A stretch of 64,000 bases of DNA, from the NCBI GenBank assembly GCA_011525625.1, contig WYAX01000012.1:434001-498000 (forward strand). Direction: 5' to 3'. Source of the DNA: Nitrospira defluvii. Lineage in GTDB: Bacteria > Nitrospirota > Nitrospiria > Nitrospirales > Nitrospiraceae. This document shows, piece after piece, positions 51,607-60,553 of the stretch. The stretch's first letter is position 1. Every line of letters starts with the position of its first letter. Below the pieces are notes generated by a model. That model searched no databases, had not been told where the DNA came from, and saw only the letters and a list, made by a program, of their open reading frames with translations. Both the position numbers and the translations under genes were made by a program.

Positions 51607-53022
51607 GTGGATTTTTACCTGCTTCTAACGAGCGTCACAACCGTGATTCTGCTTCTCGCCTGGCTTGTCTGGAGCAGAACCCGCCATCTCTCATTCCCTC
51701 TCGGCATCGGCCTTATCTATTACTGGTCCTTGTTCGGAGCCTGGTCCGTCGTGCAAGACCGGCTCGGTGGCGAGAGTGGGAAACGGTACGACTATTTGGA
51801 AGCGAAATTGTTTCCGATCATACTCGATGAGCACTACTTGACGACATTGCTGCTTTATGGGGCGTTCATCATTCTGATCGAGATCGCGCTGCTCGTGTTT
51901 TTGAAGCCCGGGCCTCTCCCGGATGAAACCGGGTCGGCCCCGATCGATGTGTCCCATGAAGTGTTGCTTTGTCTGGCGGTGCTGTGCGGGATTGGCAGTT
52001 ACGCACTCATCCGCGAGCCGTTGGAAATGGCTAACAACATGAATCTGTCCACCTACATGGTGACGCGAGGAGGATTGGGAGAGATCCCCCCCTATTTCAC
52101 CATCCATCAGTTGTTGAGTCGCGGAGCGATGCTGTCAACCGCCATCGGGTTGAGCATTTTCAGCAGCGGCAGCGAGGCTCGTTTGTTCGTCGGCTCAGGC
52201 GGATGGGTCGTACGGGCTGGATATCTGGCTGTTGCGACCGGCCTCTTCTGGTTCGCGCTCATCTTGGGAAACAAGAATGAATTGCTGTTCGTCGGCATCG
52301 GAGGCGGCCTCCTGTACCTCGCCAATGCGCGGCGACCTCGATTGGTCGTGGTGGCGCTCACCGGTGCGGTCGGCTTAGTCGGGTTATGGCTCGTCGACAC
52401 GTTGCGCGGCTTGCCGCTGGCGGCAGTCGCGGGAGGCCTACAGGATCTCGAGCCAGCCCGGTGGCTGGACGCCGCACAGTTTGTCACATCGAGTAATGAA
52501 GCCTTCTCGGCTCATTTTTCCTTGTACGGGGCTCTGGCTCTCAACGTGCCGCTGACCTATGGAGAGAGTGTGCTCAGCATGCTCGCCTCGGTGATTCCAC
52601 GGTTTGCATGGCCGAACCGACCGCCGGATATTTATCTGCACTATGCCGATAGCATCGGGGCCGCTGAAGGGCAGGGTTTTACTATTCACCACGCGACAGG
52701 GTGGTATCTCAACTTCGGCGTGCTTGGAATTCTGATCGGAGCGCTGCTTTGGGGGTGGGTGTGGGCCAGATGTTCTGTCGATGCTCATCCTGTCGTCCCA
52801 CACCGATCGCGTTTTTGGATATTGTGGGGACGCGTGCTGCCCTGGATGTTCGTGGCCAGTATCCCCATGCTGATCAGGGCTGGATTGGAAGGGTACAAAG
52901 CGCTTCTCGTCGAAGCCTTCTTGCTCCCCACGGTCATTCTGCTCCTGGCGTCGACCGACGGAACATTCTGCCGTGTGCTTCGTCTGAATCCCGACCGCCG
53001 GACGCCTCTTCTTGCGGAGTGA
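51607..53022 (+). CDS. O-antigen polymerase-like membrane protein (Wzy)
   Basis: The 471-residue protein has about eleven to twelve hydrophobic helices and one large loop near residues 270-370, typical of Wzy-type polymerases that join repeat units in the periplasm. The family lacks strong sequence motifs, so the call rests on topology and on position among flippase, glycosyltransferase and chain-length genes. The start is the GTG at 51607. An O-antigen ligase is the main alternative. Confidence 0.75.
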   Translation: MDFYLLLTSVTTVILLLAWLVWSRTRHLSFPLGIGLIYYWSLFGAWSVVQDRLGGESGKRYDYLEAKLFPIILDEHYLTTLLLYGAFIILIEIALLVFLKPGPLPDETGSAPIDVSHEVLLCLAVLCGIGSYALIREPLEMANNMNLSTYMVTRGGLGEIPPYFTIHQLLSRGAMLSTAIGLSIFSSGSEARLFVGSGGWVVRAGYLAVATGLFWFALILGNKNELLFVGIGGGLLYLANARRPRLVVVALTGAVGLVGLWLVDTLRGLPLAAVAGGLQDLEPARWLDAAQFVTSSNEAFSAHFSLYGALALNVPLTYGESVLSMLASVIPRFAWPNRPPDIYLHYADSIGAAEGQGFTIHHATGWYLNFGVLGILIGALLWGWVWARCSVDAHPVVPHRSRFWILWGRVLPWMFVASIPMLIRAGLEGYKALLVEAFLLPTVILLLASTDGTFCRVLRLNPDRRTPLLAE

Positions 53023-53033
53023 AAGAGTCGCGG

Positions 53034-54080
53034 ATGAATGATGCATCGCAACCTGCCGTGACCGTCCTGGTTCCGTGCCGCAATGAGGAGAGGTTCATCG
53101 GCGCGTGTCTCGACTCGATCCTCAACAATGACTATCCAAAGCACCGCCTCGAGATCCTAGTCATCGACGGCATGAGCCAGGATGAGACGCGAACGATTGT
53201 CTCTCGTTACGCCACGCGACATCCGTTGATCAGGCTGGTGGACAATACTCAGTTGATCACCCCCTGTGCATTTAATGTCGGAATTGCGGAATCGCGCGGG
53301 GATATCATCCTCATCATGGGGGCCCATGCGGAGTATTCCGCGACCTACATTTCAAGACTGGTTGATTGGCTCACGCAGAGCGGAGCGGACAATGTCGGTG
53401 GCGTGTGCATGACCGTGCCCGCGAATGACAGTCCCGTGGCGCGCGCGATTGCCTGGGGTCTTTCGCACCCGTTCGGTGTGGGCACGTCGTATTTCCGGAT
53501 CGGGACCTCCACACCGCGATGGGTCGATACGGTATTCGGAGGCTGTTACCGGAGAGACGTATTTGCACGAATCGGGTTGTTCGATGAGCAACTCATCAGA
53601 AATCAGGACGATGAATTCAATCACCGATTGATCGCTCGCGGGGGGCGGATTTTGTTGGTCCCGGACGTGGTCTCCTACTATTATCCCCGGTCGTCGCTCG
53701 CGCAGCTCTGGAGAATGTTTTATCAGTACGGGTACTTCAAACCGCTGGTCGCCTTGAAGCTCGGCAGGATCGGCACCGGACGGCAAGTGGTTCCTATGGT
53801 GTGCCTGGGGTTGCTCGTCGGCCTCTCCGTCGCCTCGATCGCTTCCCCCGTCGCCAGATTCATGCTCATGCTGCTCGTCGCCCTGTACCTGTCGGCAGAT
53901 TTTTCCGTCTCGTTTGCGGTAGGATTGTCGAGCGGTCTTCGTTGCGCCGGTTGGCTGATGCTGGTGTTTCCGACCCTCCATGTCAGTTACGGCATGGGCT
54001 ATATGCGCGGGATATTCGATTTTGTGATCCGTCGGAAGCGGCCCGACATCGCCACGAACGCGATCCCACTGTCCAGATGA
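53034..54080 (+). CDS. Glycosyltransferase family 2 (ExoA-like)
   Basis: The 348-residue protein begins with the GT-2 motif TVLVPCRNEERFIGACLDSIL, followed by VIDGMSQDET and the metal-binding region MGAHAEY (degenerate DXD). A GGCYRRDVF block near residue 170 fits GT-2 enzymes of the succinoglycan ExoA type. Two hydrophobic segments lie near residues 260-320. The ATG at 53034 lies 11 bases after the wzy-like stop; the longer frame from 52701 lies inside wzy. Its stop overlaps the methyltransferase start. Confidence 0.9.
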   Translation: MNDASQPAVTVLVPCRNEERFIGACLDSILNNDYPKHRLEILVIDGMSQDETRTIVSRYATRHPLIRLVDNTQLITPCAFNVGIAESRGDIILIMGAHAEYSATYISRLVDWLTQSGADNVGGVCMTVPANDSPVARAIAWGLSHPFGVGTSYFRIGTSTPRWVDTVFGGCYRRDVFARIGLFDEQLIRNQDDEFNHRLIARGGRILLVPDVVSYYYPRSSLAQLWRMFYQYGYFKPLVALKLGRIGTGRQVVPMVCLGLLVGLSVASIASPVARFMLMLLVALYLSADFSVSFAVGLSSGLRCAGWLMLVFPTLHVSYGMGYMRGIFDFVIRRKRPDIATNAIPLSR

Positions 54081-54835
54081 TGCCTGTGGAACTCTCACGG
54101 AAGAAATGTACGACCGATGCCGCGGATCTCAAACGGGAAGCGGCTCGGATTCGTGACGCCTATGCGCGCCGTACGACCGGTTCGTGTGCCGGACTGTATT
54201 CCTTCTTCAATCGCGGCAACCTGTTCATGCTTCAGGAGCGGGAGCGCCGTGTCCTGTCCGTCCTGGAACGGGCCGGTTGGTCGTCGCTTCAGGCCGTTCG
54301 CATTCTTGACGTGGGGTGTGGCGCAGGGTTCTGGATTCGAGATCTCATTCGTTGGGGTGCCGATCCACGACACATCACCGGCGTGGACCTTCTGGAACAA
54401 CGTGTTGAGGAAGCCCGATGCCTGAGTCCGGAGGGGGTGACCATCCATTGTCGGAACGCGGCCGCACTCGAGTTTTCCGATGAAAGCTTCGACCTCATCA
54501 TCCAGTCCACGGTGTTTACGTCCATTCTGAACCGGGACGTACAACAACGGCTTGCCCGTGAAATGGTGCGAGTACTGAGGCCGAATGGGTTGATCCTGTG
54601 GTATGACTTTCACATGAATAATCCCCGCAATCCCGATGTTCGCGGGGTCACGGCGCGCGAGATCCACCGGCTGTTTGGGGACTGTACCATCGAGCTGAGC
54701 CGCATAACTCTCGCCCCACCGGTCACGCGGATGCTGGCACCGCTTTCCTGGTTTGCCTGTCAGCTTTTGAGCGCAGTGCCGTGGCTATGCACCCATTATC
54801 TCGGAACTATTCGAAAGTCAGTGCGCTATGAGTGA
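54077..54835 (+). CDS. SAM-dependent methyltransferase
   Basis: The 252-residue protein has a class I methyltransferase core: motif I ILDVGCGAGFWIRDL near residues 75-89, motif II GVDLLEQRVEEA and a post-core segment LRPNGLILWYDF. It starts with ATG at 54077 overlapping the previous stop (ATGA); a second ATG is at 54080. It would methylate a sugar of the repeat unit, or possibly a lipid. The hydrophobic C-terminal tail suggests membrane contact. Its stop overlaps the aminotransferase start by 8 bases. Confidence 0.85.
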   Translation: MMPVELSRKKCTTDAADLKREAARIRDAYARRTTGSCAGLYSFFNRGNLFMLQERERRVLSVLERAGWSSLQAVRILDVGCGAGFWIRDLIRWGADPRHITGVDLLEQRVEEARCLSPEGVTIHCRNAAALEFSDESFDLIIQSTVFTSILNRDVQQRLAREMVRVLRPNGLILWYDFHMNNPRNPDVRGVTAREIHRLFGDCTIELSRITLAPPVTRMLAPLSWFACQLLSAVPWLCTHYLGTIRKSVRYE

Positions 54836-55988
54836 ACACGCGGTCCCGTTTCATCTTCCGGAGATCGGCGAAGAGGAAATTCTCGCGGTCACTGAAACGC
54901 TGCGCTCCGGCTGGTTGACGACGGGGCAGCGGACGAAGCAATTCGAGCAGGAGTTTGCACAGGCCGTGCACGCAACTCATGCGGTGGCCACGAATTCCGG
55001 CACGGCTGCGCTGCACCTGGCCCTGGAAGCGGTCGGAGTCAAAGAAGGCGATGAAGTCATTCTGCCGACCATGACGTTTGCCGCCACGGCTGAAGTGGTG
55101 TCGTATCTCAGAGCAAAACCGGTTCTGGTGGATAGTGAACCTGACACTTTGAACCTCGATCCCGACGCGGTGAGGCAGGCAATTACCCCGCGGACCAAGG
55201 TGATCATGCCCGTTCACTTCGCCGGGCATCCCTGCGCGATGGATCGGCTGTTGTTATTGGCGACGGAGTACGAGTTGAAGGTGGTCGAAGATGCCGCGCA
55301 TGCGCTGCCGGCGGCAGATCACGGACGGATGGTCGGCGCGATCGGTGACATCACCTGCTTCTCTTTCTACGCGACCAAGTCCATTACGACCGGGGAAGGC
55401 GGGATGGCCACCACCCACCATGCCCACTACGCCGAGCGCATGCGGAGCATGAGTCTGCATGGGATTACGAAGGATGCGTGGAGCCGCTACGCGGGGACCG
55501 GATCCTGGTATTACGAGATTCGCGAGCCTGGATTCAAATACAACCTGACCGATATCGCGGCGTCGATCGGCATCGAACAGCTCAGGAAATCTCGCCGGTT
55601 CTGGACGGCGCGCGCTCGAATCGCCGCGGCCTATCACGATGCGTTCAACGAACTGCCGGAGATTCAGCGACCTCTGTGCCGTCCCGGCTATGAACATGCC
55701 TGGCATTTGTATGTGATTCAATTGAATCCCGAACGTCTTCGTATTACCCGGGACGATTTTATCGAAGCCTTGAAGAAGGAACAGATCGGAACGTCCGTAC
55801 ATTTTATGCCCCTGCACATGCATCCGTATTACCGGGAGCGGTACGGATACCATCGCGATGATTTCCCGCATGCCTGCGCAGCTTTCGAACGCAGCATCTC
55901 TCTGCCGATTTACTCGCGTATGAGCGAGGCCGATATCCGGCATGTCATCGATGTCGTTCGATCACTGATTACGCAGTATCGGCGGTGA
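54828..55988 (+). CDS. DegT/DnrJ-family sugar aminotransferase (WbpE-like)
   Basis: The 386-residue PLP enzyme matches the DegT/DnrJ/EryC1/StrS family: FHLPEIGEEEILAVTETLRSGWLTTG near the start (quoted in part), the phosphate-binding TNSGTAALHLAL, the Asp of VVEDAAHALPA, and the PLP Lys in FSFYATKSITTGEGG near residue 184. It would convert a keto sugar made by the fused dehydrogenase to an amino sugar, which the acetyltransferase half could then acetylate. Tight coupling with neighbours supports one pathway. Confidence 0.93.
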   Translation: MSEHAVPFHLPEIGEEEILAVTETLRSGWLTTGQRTKQFEQEFAQAVHATHAVATNSGTAALHLALEAVGVKEGDEVILPTMTFAATAEVVSYLRAKPVLVDSEPDTLNLDPDAVRQAITPRTKVIMPVHFAGHPCAMDRLLLLATEYELKVVEDAAHALPAADHGRMVGAIGDITCFSFYATKSITTGEGGMATTHHAHYAERMRSMSLHGITKDAWSRYAGTGSWYYEIREPGFKYNLTDIAASIGIEQLRKSRRFWTARARIAAAYHDAFNELPEIQRPLCRPGYEHAWHLYVIQLNPERLRITRDDFIEALKKEQIGTSVHFMPLHMHPYYRERYGYHRDDFPHACAAFERSISLPIYSRMSEADIRHVIDVVRSLITQYRR

Positions 55989-56587
55989 TCAAGCGGTTGG
56001 TCGATATCGCGGGCGCGAGTCTCGGCCTGTTGCTGTTTAGTCCGCTCTTTCTGATCCTCGCCGCGCTGGTCAAACTCGACTCCTCCGGCCCGGTGTTGTT
56101 CCGGCAGGAGCGGATCGGTCGGGGATTCACCCCGTTCCTCATCTATAAATTCAGAACCATGGCGGCCGATCGAGCGAACGAGGGGTTGTGCATCACCAGT
56201 CGTAATGATGCACGCATCACCCGCGTCGGGCGATGGTTGCGTGCGACGAAGCTTGACGAGCTCCCGCAACTCCTCAATGTGCTGATCGGAGATATGAGTC
56301 TGGTGGGCCCTCGGCCGGAGGTTCGGCACTACGTCGAACTCTTTCGATCCGAGTATGAACAGCTGCTCTCGATTCGGCCCGGCATGACCGACCTGGCGTC
56401 ACTGAAGTATCAAGATGAAGGGGATGTGCTGGCTCAGGTTGAAGACCCCGAAGCCGAATATGTGACCCGTATTTTGCCGGACAAGATTGAACTGGGGAAC
56501 CTGTATCTCCGACGAGCCTCTCTACTCTTCGACCTCTCCCTTATCCTGAAAACAGTGCTGAGGCTCGTCCGGCCAGCCAAGAAGTAA
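55985..56587 (+). CDS. Initiating sugar-phosphate transferase (PglC/WbaP-like)
   Basis: The 200-residue enzyme moves a sugar-1-phosphate onto undecaprenyl phosphate, the first step of repeat-unit synthesis. It has one N-terminal membrane segment (residues about 10-35), the KFRTM motif near residue 57 and LVGPRPEV near residue 110, diagnostic of the bacterial sugar transferase family. The short form lacks the extra N-terminal helices of WbaP and so is PglC-like. The GTG start at 55985 overlaps the aminotransferase gene by 4 bases. Confidence 0.92.
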   Translation: MIKRLVDIAGASLGLLLFSPLFLILAALVKLDSSGPVLFRQERIGRGFTPFLIYKFRTMAADRANEGLCITSRNDARITRVGRWLRATKLDELPQLLNVLIGDMSLVGPRPEVRHYVELFRSEYEQLLSIRPGMTDLASLKYQDEGDVLAQVEDPEAEYVTRILPDKIELGNLYLRRASLLFDLSLILKTVLRLVRPAKK

Positions 56588-56753
56588 TTCTCCTGCGATC
56601 CTCGGCGTCTGAATTCCCTCCGAGGGCCCCTGCCGGCAGTTCGCCTCCGCATGCCTGGGATTTATCCTAGGGCTGGATTCGGCGATTGGAGACGGAGTAT
56701 GTTCTTGACTGGTCCCATCGGGGGGTCGAGTCACTCATTGTCCAGAGACTGTC

Positions 56754-58724
56754 ATGCCGACTCCGGTTTCTACAGCCATGACGGCCGTCCAGCGGCGTCT
56801 CCTGCTCTTCGTCGCCTATCTGGGGCTGGCGGCCTTATCTAATGTCGCGGCCTTTCTGCTTCGTTTCGATCACGTCGTTCCGGCCGCTCAGTGGGAGTTG
56901 TGCCTCACCCTGCTTCCGCTGTTGTTGGCGATCCGGGCGTTGGCCTTCTATCCCTTCCGGCTCTATGACGGGCTCTGGCGCTACACGAGTTTGTGGGATG
57001 TCCGCGATCTGGCGCTGAGTATCGCGCTCAGTACGCTGGTGTTTGTCGGAGTAGTCCGACTGGGGTTGGGCATTCGGGCCTATCCCTCTTCGATTTTTGT
57101 CATCGATGCGTTGCTGCTGTTCTGTCTCCAAACCGGGGTGCGCGCGATGCCCCGGCTCTTGCGGGAGCGTGGCTGGATGGGAACGGGCCGCAAGCGCGCC
57201 CTCATCGTCGGGGCGGGTGATGCGGGAGCGATGATTGTGCGAGAGATGCGCAACAATCCCTCCTCCGGCTACCGGCCCATCGGGTTCGTGGACGACGATC
57301 CGGCCAAGGTCGGACACCGCATTCACGGGGTGAAGGTGTTGGGGAGCCGCGCCCGACTGTCGGAGATCATCGCCGAGGACGCGCCCGACGTGGTGCTGGT
57401 GGCCATGCCGAGTGCGGCACCCGCCACAATTCGAGAAGTGGTCACGGCGCTCGAGCCGTTCCATCTGCCGATTCAAACCCTCCCGAACTTGCGCGACCTG
57501 TTGCAGTGTCGCGTGGAGGTCGGCCAAATCCGCAATCTCTCCGTTGAAGACCTGCTCGACCGTGTTCCGGTCGATTTGGATCCCGAACCCCTGCGCGCGC
57601 TGGTGCAAGGGGCGCGTGTGTTGGTGACCGGCGCCGGGGGGTCGATCGGCTCGGAGTTGTGCCGGCAGGTCGCACGGTTAGGGCCCGCGACGTTGGTGTT
57701 GCTGGACCGGTATGAGCACGGCTTGTTCGCCATTGCGACTGAACTCACGGCCGCCGGGTATCCATCGATCGCTCCGGTGATCGGAGACGTGACTGAGGTC
57801 GGCCAGATGAATCGGCTGTTCGCCGAATATCGCCCGACGCTGGTGTTTCATGCTGCTGCGCATAAACATGTGCCGCTGATGGAGGGCAACCCTTGTGAGG
57901 CGGTGTTGAACAATGTCGGCGGCACTCGCATCGTGGCCGAGGCCGCGCATCGCCATGAAGTCGAACGCTTTATTCTCATTTCGACCGACAAGGCCGTCAA
58001 TCCCGTCAGTGTCATGGGCGCCAGCAAAGGGATCGCGGAATTGCTGTTGCAAAAACTTGGGCGCTCGTCTCGCACCAGGTTTGCCACCGTGCGGTTCGGC
58101 AACGTCCTGGGCAGCAACGGCAGCGTCGTGCCGTTGTTTCTTGAACAAATCAAGGCGGGAGGACCCGTCACGATCACCGATCCGCAGATGCGCCGGTATT
58201 TCATGTTGGTGGCGGAGGCGGTTCACCTGGTGCTCCATGCCGCACACCTGGCCAAGGGTGGCGAGCTGTTTGTCCTGGAGATGGGTGAACAAATCAGCGT
58301 GGTGGAAATGGCGCGCAATCTTATCCGTCTGGCCGGGTTTGTCCCCGACAAGGACATTGCGCTTGCCTATGTGGGCTGTAGACCGGGGGAGAAACTGGTG
58401 GAAGAATTGGTTGCCGCCCATGAACGGGTCGAGAAGACGGCGATCTCCAAGGTGCTCGCCGTTGTGCCGGACTCGGGACGCGATCTCACGCGCCTGTCCA
58501 CGCTCGTGGCACAGTTGGAGGAGTCGGCGGCTGAAGGGAGTGTGGCCACGGTGCTTGAACTCCTTCGCACCATGCTTCCGAGCTACCATCCGTCCCCCGT
58601 TCCTGCAACATCGGAGGGCTCTCCCGATGCCGACAATGGAGTGACGGAAGGCGTGCCTGCCCCCTCAGTGGATATCGTGACCGCAGCCGGCCCGTCGTCT
58701 ACGGGCTCCCGCAGGCGAGCATGA
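56754..58724 (+). CDS. Membrane-bound UDP-sugar 4,6-dehydratase/epimerase (WbpM/CapD-like)
   Basis: The 656-residue protein has four N-terminal membrane helices (residues about 10-125), a first Rossmann domain, and a C-terminal SDR domain with VTGAGGSIGSEL near residue 288. The catalytic motif reads ISTDKAVNPVSVMGASK, with Met in place of the usual Tyr, as in WbpM and FlaA1. Such enzymes convert UDP-GlcNAc to a 4-keto-6-deoxy sugar. Its C-terminal tail (about 40 residues) is low-complexity. It likely supplies a deoxyamino sugar to the repeat unit. Confidence 0.92.
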   Translation: MPTPVSTAMTAVQRRLLLFVAYLGLAALSNVAAFLLRFDHVVPAAQWELCLTLLPLLLAIRALAFYPFRLYDGLWRYTSLWDVRDLALSIALSTLVFVGVVRLGLGIRAYPSSIFVIDALLLFCLQTGVRAMPRLLRERGWMGTGRKRALIVGAGDAGAMIVREMRNNPSSGYRPIGFVDDDPAKVGHRIHGVKVLGSRARLSEIIAEDAPDVVLVAMPSAAPATIREVVTALEPFHLPIQTLPNLRDLLQCRVEVGQIRNLSVEDLLDRVPVDLDPEPLRALVQGARVLVTGAGGSIGSELCRQVARLGPATLVLLDRYEHGLFAIATELTAAGYPSIAPVIGDVTEVGQMNRLFAEYRPTLVFHAAAHKHVPLMEGNPCEAVLNNVGGTRIVAEAAHRHEVERFILISTDKAVNPVSVMGASKGIAELLLQKLGRSSRTRFATVRFGNVLGSNGSVVPLFLEQIKAGGPVTITDPQMRRYFMLVAEAVHLVLHAAHLAKGGELFVLEMGEQISVVEMARNLIRLAGFVPDKDIALAYVGCRPGEKLVEELVAAHERVEKTAISKVLAVVPDSGRDLTRLSTLVAQLEESAAEGSVATVLELLRTMLPSYHPSPVPATSEGSPDADNGVTEGVPAPSVDIVTAAGPSSTGSRRRA

Positions 58725-58812
58725 TGTGGGTTCGCTGCGCGTTCCCGATACCCGGCGACGTGATCGTGCCCTCGCGTCCCGTCCTCGCCGCTCTTGTGGT
58801 TTGGCTTGCCCA

Positions 58813-60447
58813 GTGAACGTTCCGCGCCTTTTCTGCTCGCTGACGCTGGGCCTCTTCCTCTGGCTGATCTCCGGGGGCGCCGCCTTGGCGTCCAGCAACC
58901 TTCCACTGCACCATTGGGGATATGATGCCATCGAGCGGTTGATCGCTCTGGAGGTGATCGACCGGGCCTTGGTCGGCGCAAAACCGTTCACCCGCATGCA
59001 GGCAGCGCAGTATGTGGCGAGGGCGATCGAGCGCGTGCGGACCGATGAGGTGGCACTCGACGGCCGGGAGGCCATCGCGGAGCCCTTGTTGGAGCGGCTC
59101 CTCGTAGAGTTTCGGCCTGAACTGATCCGTTTCGGCACCATCAGGGCTCGCCCGGAGGACAAATCCGGTTCGGTACGGTTCGGTGCGCGTGTGACGTCGG
59201 AGGTCGACGCATCGTCCATCGGCGGCGGACAAACCATCCGGTTTCGTGAAAATCGCGGGGGGGAGTATTTCGTCAACGGTGTGCAGAACCAGACCGATGT
59301 GCGTGCCTGGGCGGAGCTGAACGAATGGGCCGCTGTGATGGTCCAACCGAAATTTATCAGCGATCGCCATCTGCTGGGGCTGGGGGCCACCAACAACAGC
59401 GACAATTTTTACTTGCGCGAGTTCAGCCTCAAACTGAGCTATGCCAATGTCGCGCTGGAGGTGGGGCGAGGGACGCAGTGGTGGGGGCCCGGGTATCACG
59501 GATCGTTGTTACTGACCGATCACGCGTTTCCGATGGACATGATCAAGCTCGGCACCGAACGTCCGTTTCGATTGCCGGGATTTCTCAACGGACTCGGGGA
59601 CTGGAAGGTCAACGCCTTTCTGGGTCGTCTCGAGGAGAACCGGGATTTCTCGCGCGCGAAACTGTTCGGGGTACGGCTCAGTTATCTGCCGGCCTCCTGG
59701 CTGGAGTTCGGCCTCACTCGGCTGACCCAGTTCGGCGGCCGCGGGCGCGACCAGTCATTCCCCGGCGTGGTGGTCGATGCCTACATCTCGGAGCCCAACC
59801 AAACGGGCAATCGGGATGTGAATGAACAGGCGATGGCCGATTTCCGGCTCCGGATTCCCTCGGTTCCCTACCTGATCCCGTTTCCGGCCGGCCTGCAGCT
59901 CTATGGGGAGGTCGCCACGGAAGACAAGTGGTCGCAACTTCCTGTGCCGAGCCGCGCCGCCTTTTTGGGGGGGATCTACATTCCGCAGGTGTTTGCGGGC
60001 GATACCCTGGACCTCCGCATCGAATACGCCGACACGGATTATGGGCGGCGACGCCATCCGGAGCTGGGCCAAGTTTGGTACAACAACGGCACCTATACCA
60101 GCGGCATGCGTTACCGGGGTTTGCCGCTCGGGCATCACATGGGCACCGATGGCGTCGATTTCTTCATCCGCACGACCCGGTATCTGACGGACACCCTGCA
60201 ACTCGGCGCGAATTTCAACATCCAGGAGCGGGACCGGGGTCAGCCGGTCCATGAAAAGAAGCGTGAGGCGGCAATCGACCTGACCTGGTGGTATGCCAAG
60301 GACGTGCAGGTGATGGCCGGGTATACCTTTCAGCGATTGAAGAATCCCGGCCAGGTCACGGCGATTACGCCCTTTGACGAAACGTTTGCCGGCGGGGTGC
60401 AGGCCCAGAACCATTTGTTCTGGACTTCTTTAGCGGTGCAGTTTTAG
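58813..60447 (+). CDS. Wzi-like outer-membrane capsule protein
   Basis: The 544-residue protein has a signal peptide (to about residue 27) and a region resembling Wzi/capsule assembly barrels, with WGPGYHGSLLLTDHAFPMD near residues 221-239 and a C-terminal strand ending SLAVQF. Wzi holds capsule polysaccharide at the cell surface. An S-layer-like or domain-linking segment precedes the barrel. The GTG at 58813 starts the signal peptide; a frame from 58726 overlaps wbpM. It lies between the dehydratase and the Wza-like exporter. Confidence 0.82.
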   Translation: MNVPRLFCSLTLGLFLWLISGGAALASSNLPLHHWGYDAIERLIALEVIDRALVGAKPFTRMQAAQYVARAIERVRTDEVALDGREAIAEPLLERLLVEFRPELIRFGTIRARPEDKSGSVRFGARVTSEVDASSIGGGQTIRFRENRGGEYFVNGVQNQTDVRAWAELNEWAAVMVQPKFISDRHLLGLGATNNSDNFYLREFSLKLSYANVALEVGRGTQWWGPGYHGSLLLTDHAFPMDMIKLGTERPFRLPGFLNGLGDWKVNAFLGRLEENRDFSRAKLFGVRLSYLPASWLEFGLTRLTQFGGRGRDQSFPGVVVDAYISEPNQTGNRDVNEQAMADFRLRIPSVPYLIPFPAGLQLYGEVATEDKWSQLPVPSRAAFLGGIYIPQVFAGDTLDLRIEYADTDYGRRRHPELGQVWYNNGTYTSGMRYRGLPLGHHMGTDGVDFFIRTTRYLTDTLQLGANFNIQERDRGQPVHEKKREAAIDLTWWYAKDVQVMAGYTFQRLKNPGQVTAITPFDETFAGGVQAQNHLFWTSLAVQF

Positions 60448-60553
60448 GCTACCGGTTTGATTTGTCAGGCGGACCGGATCGCCGGTGCCGCACGCGTTCA
60501 AGTACGGCCACGGTTGTTCCCGGTTCGGACCTGTGCAGGAGGTGCGAGCGGTT

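Noticed and set aside
52701-53033. N-terminal extension of the family 2 glycosyltransferase
   Set aside because: Lies inside the polymerase gene; the GT-2 motif begins just after 53034.
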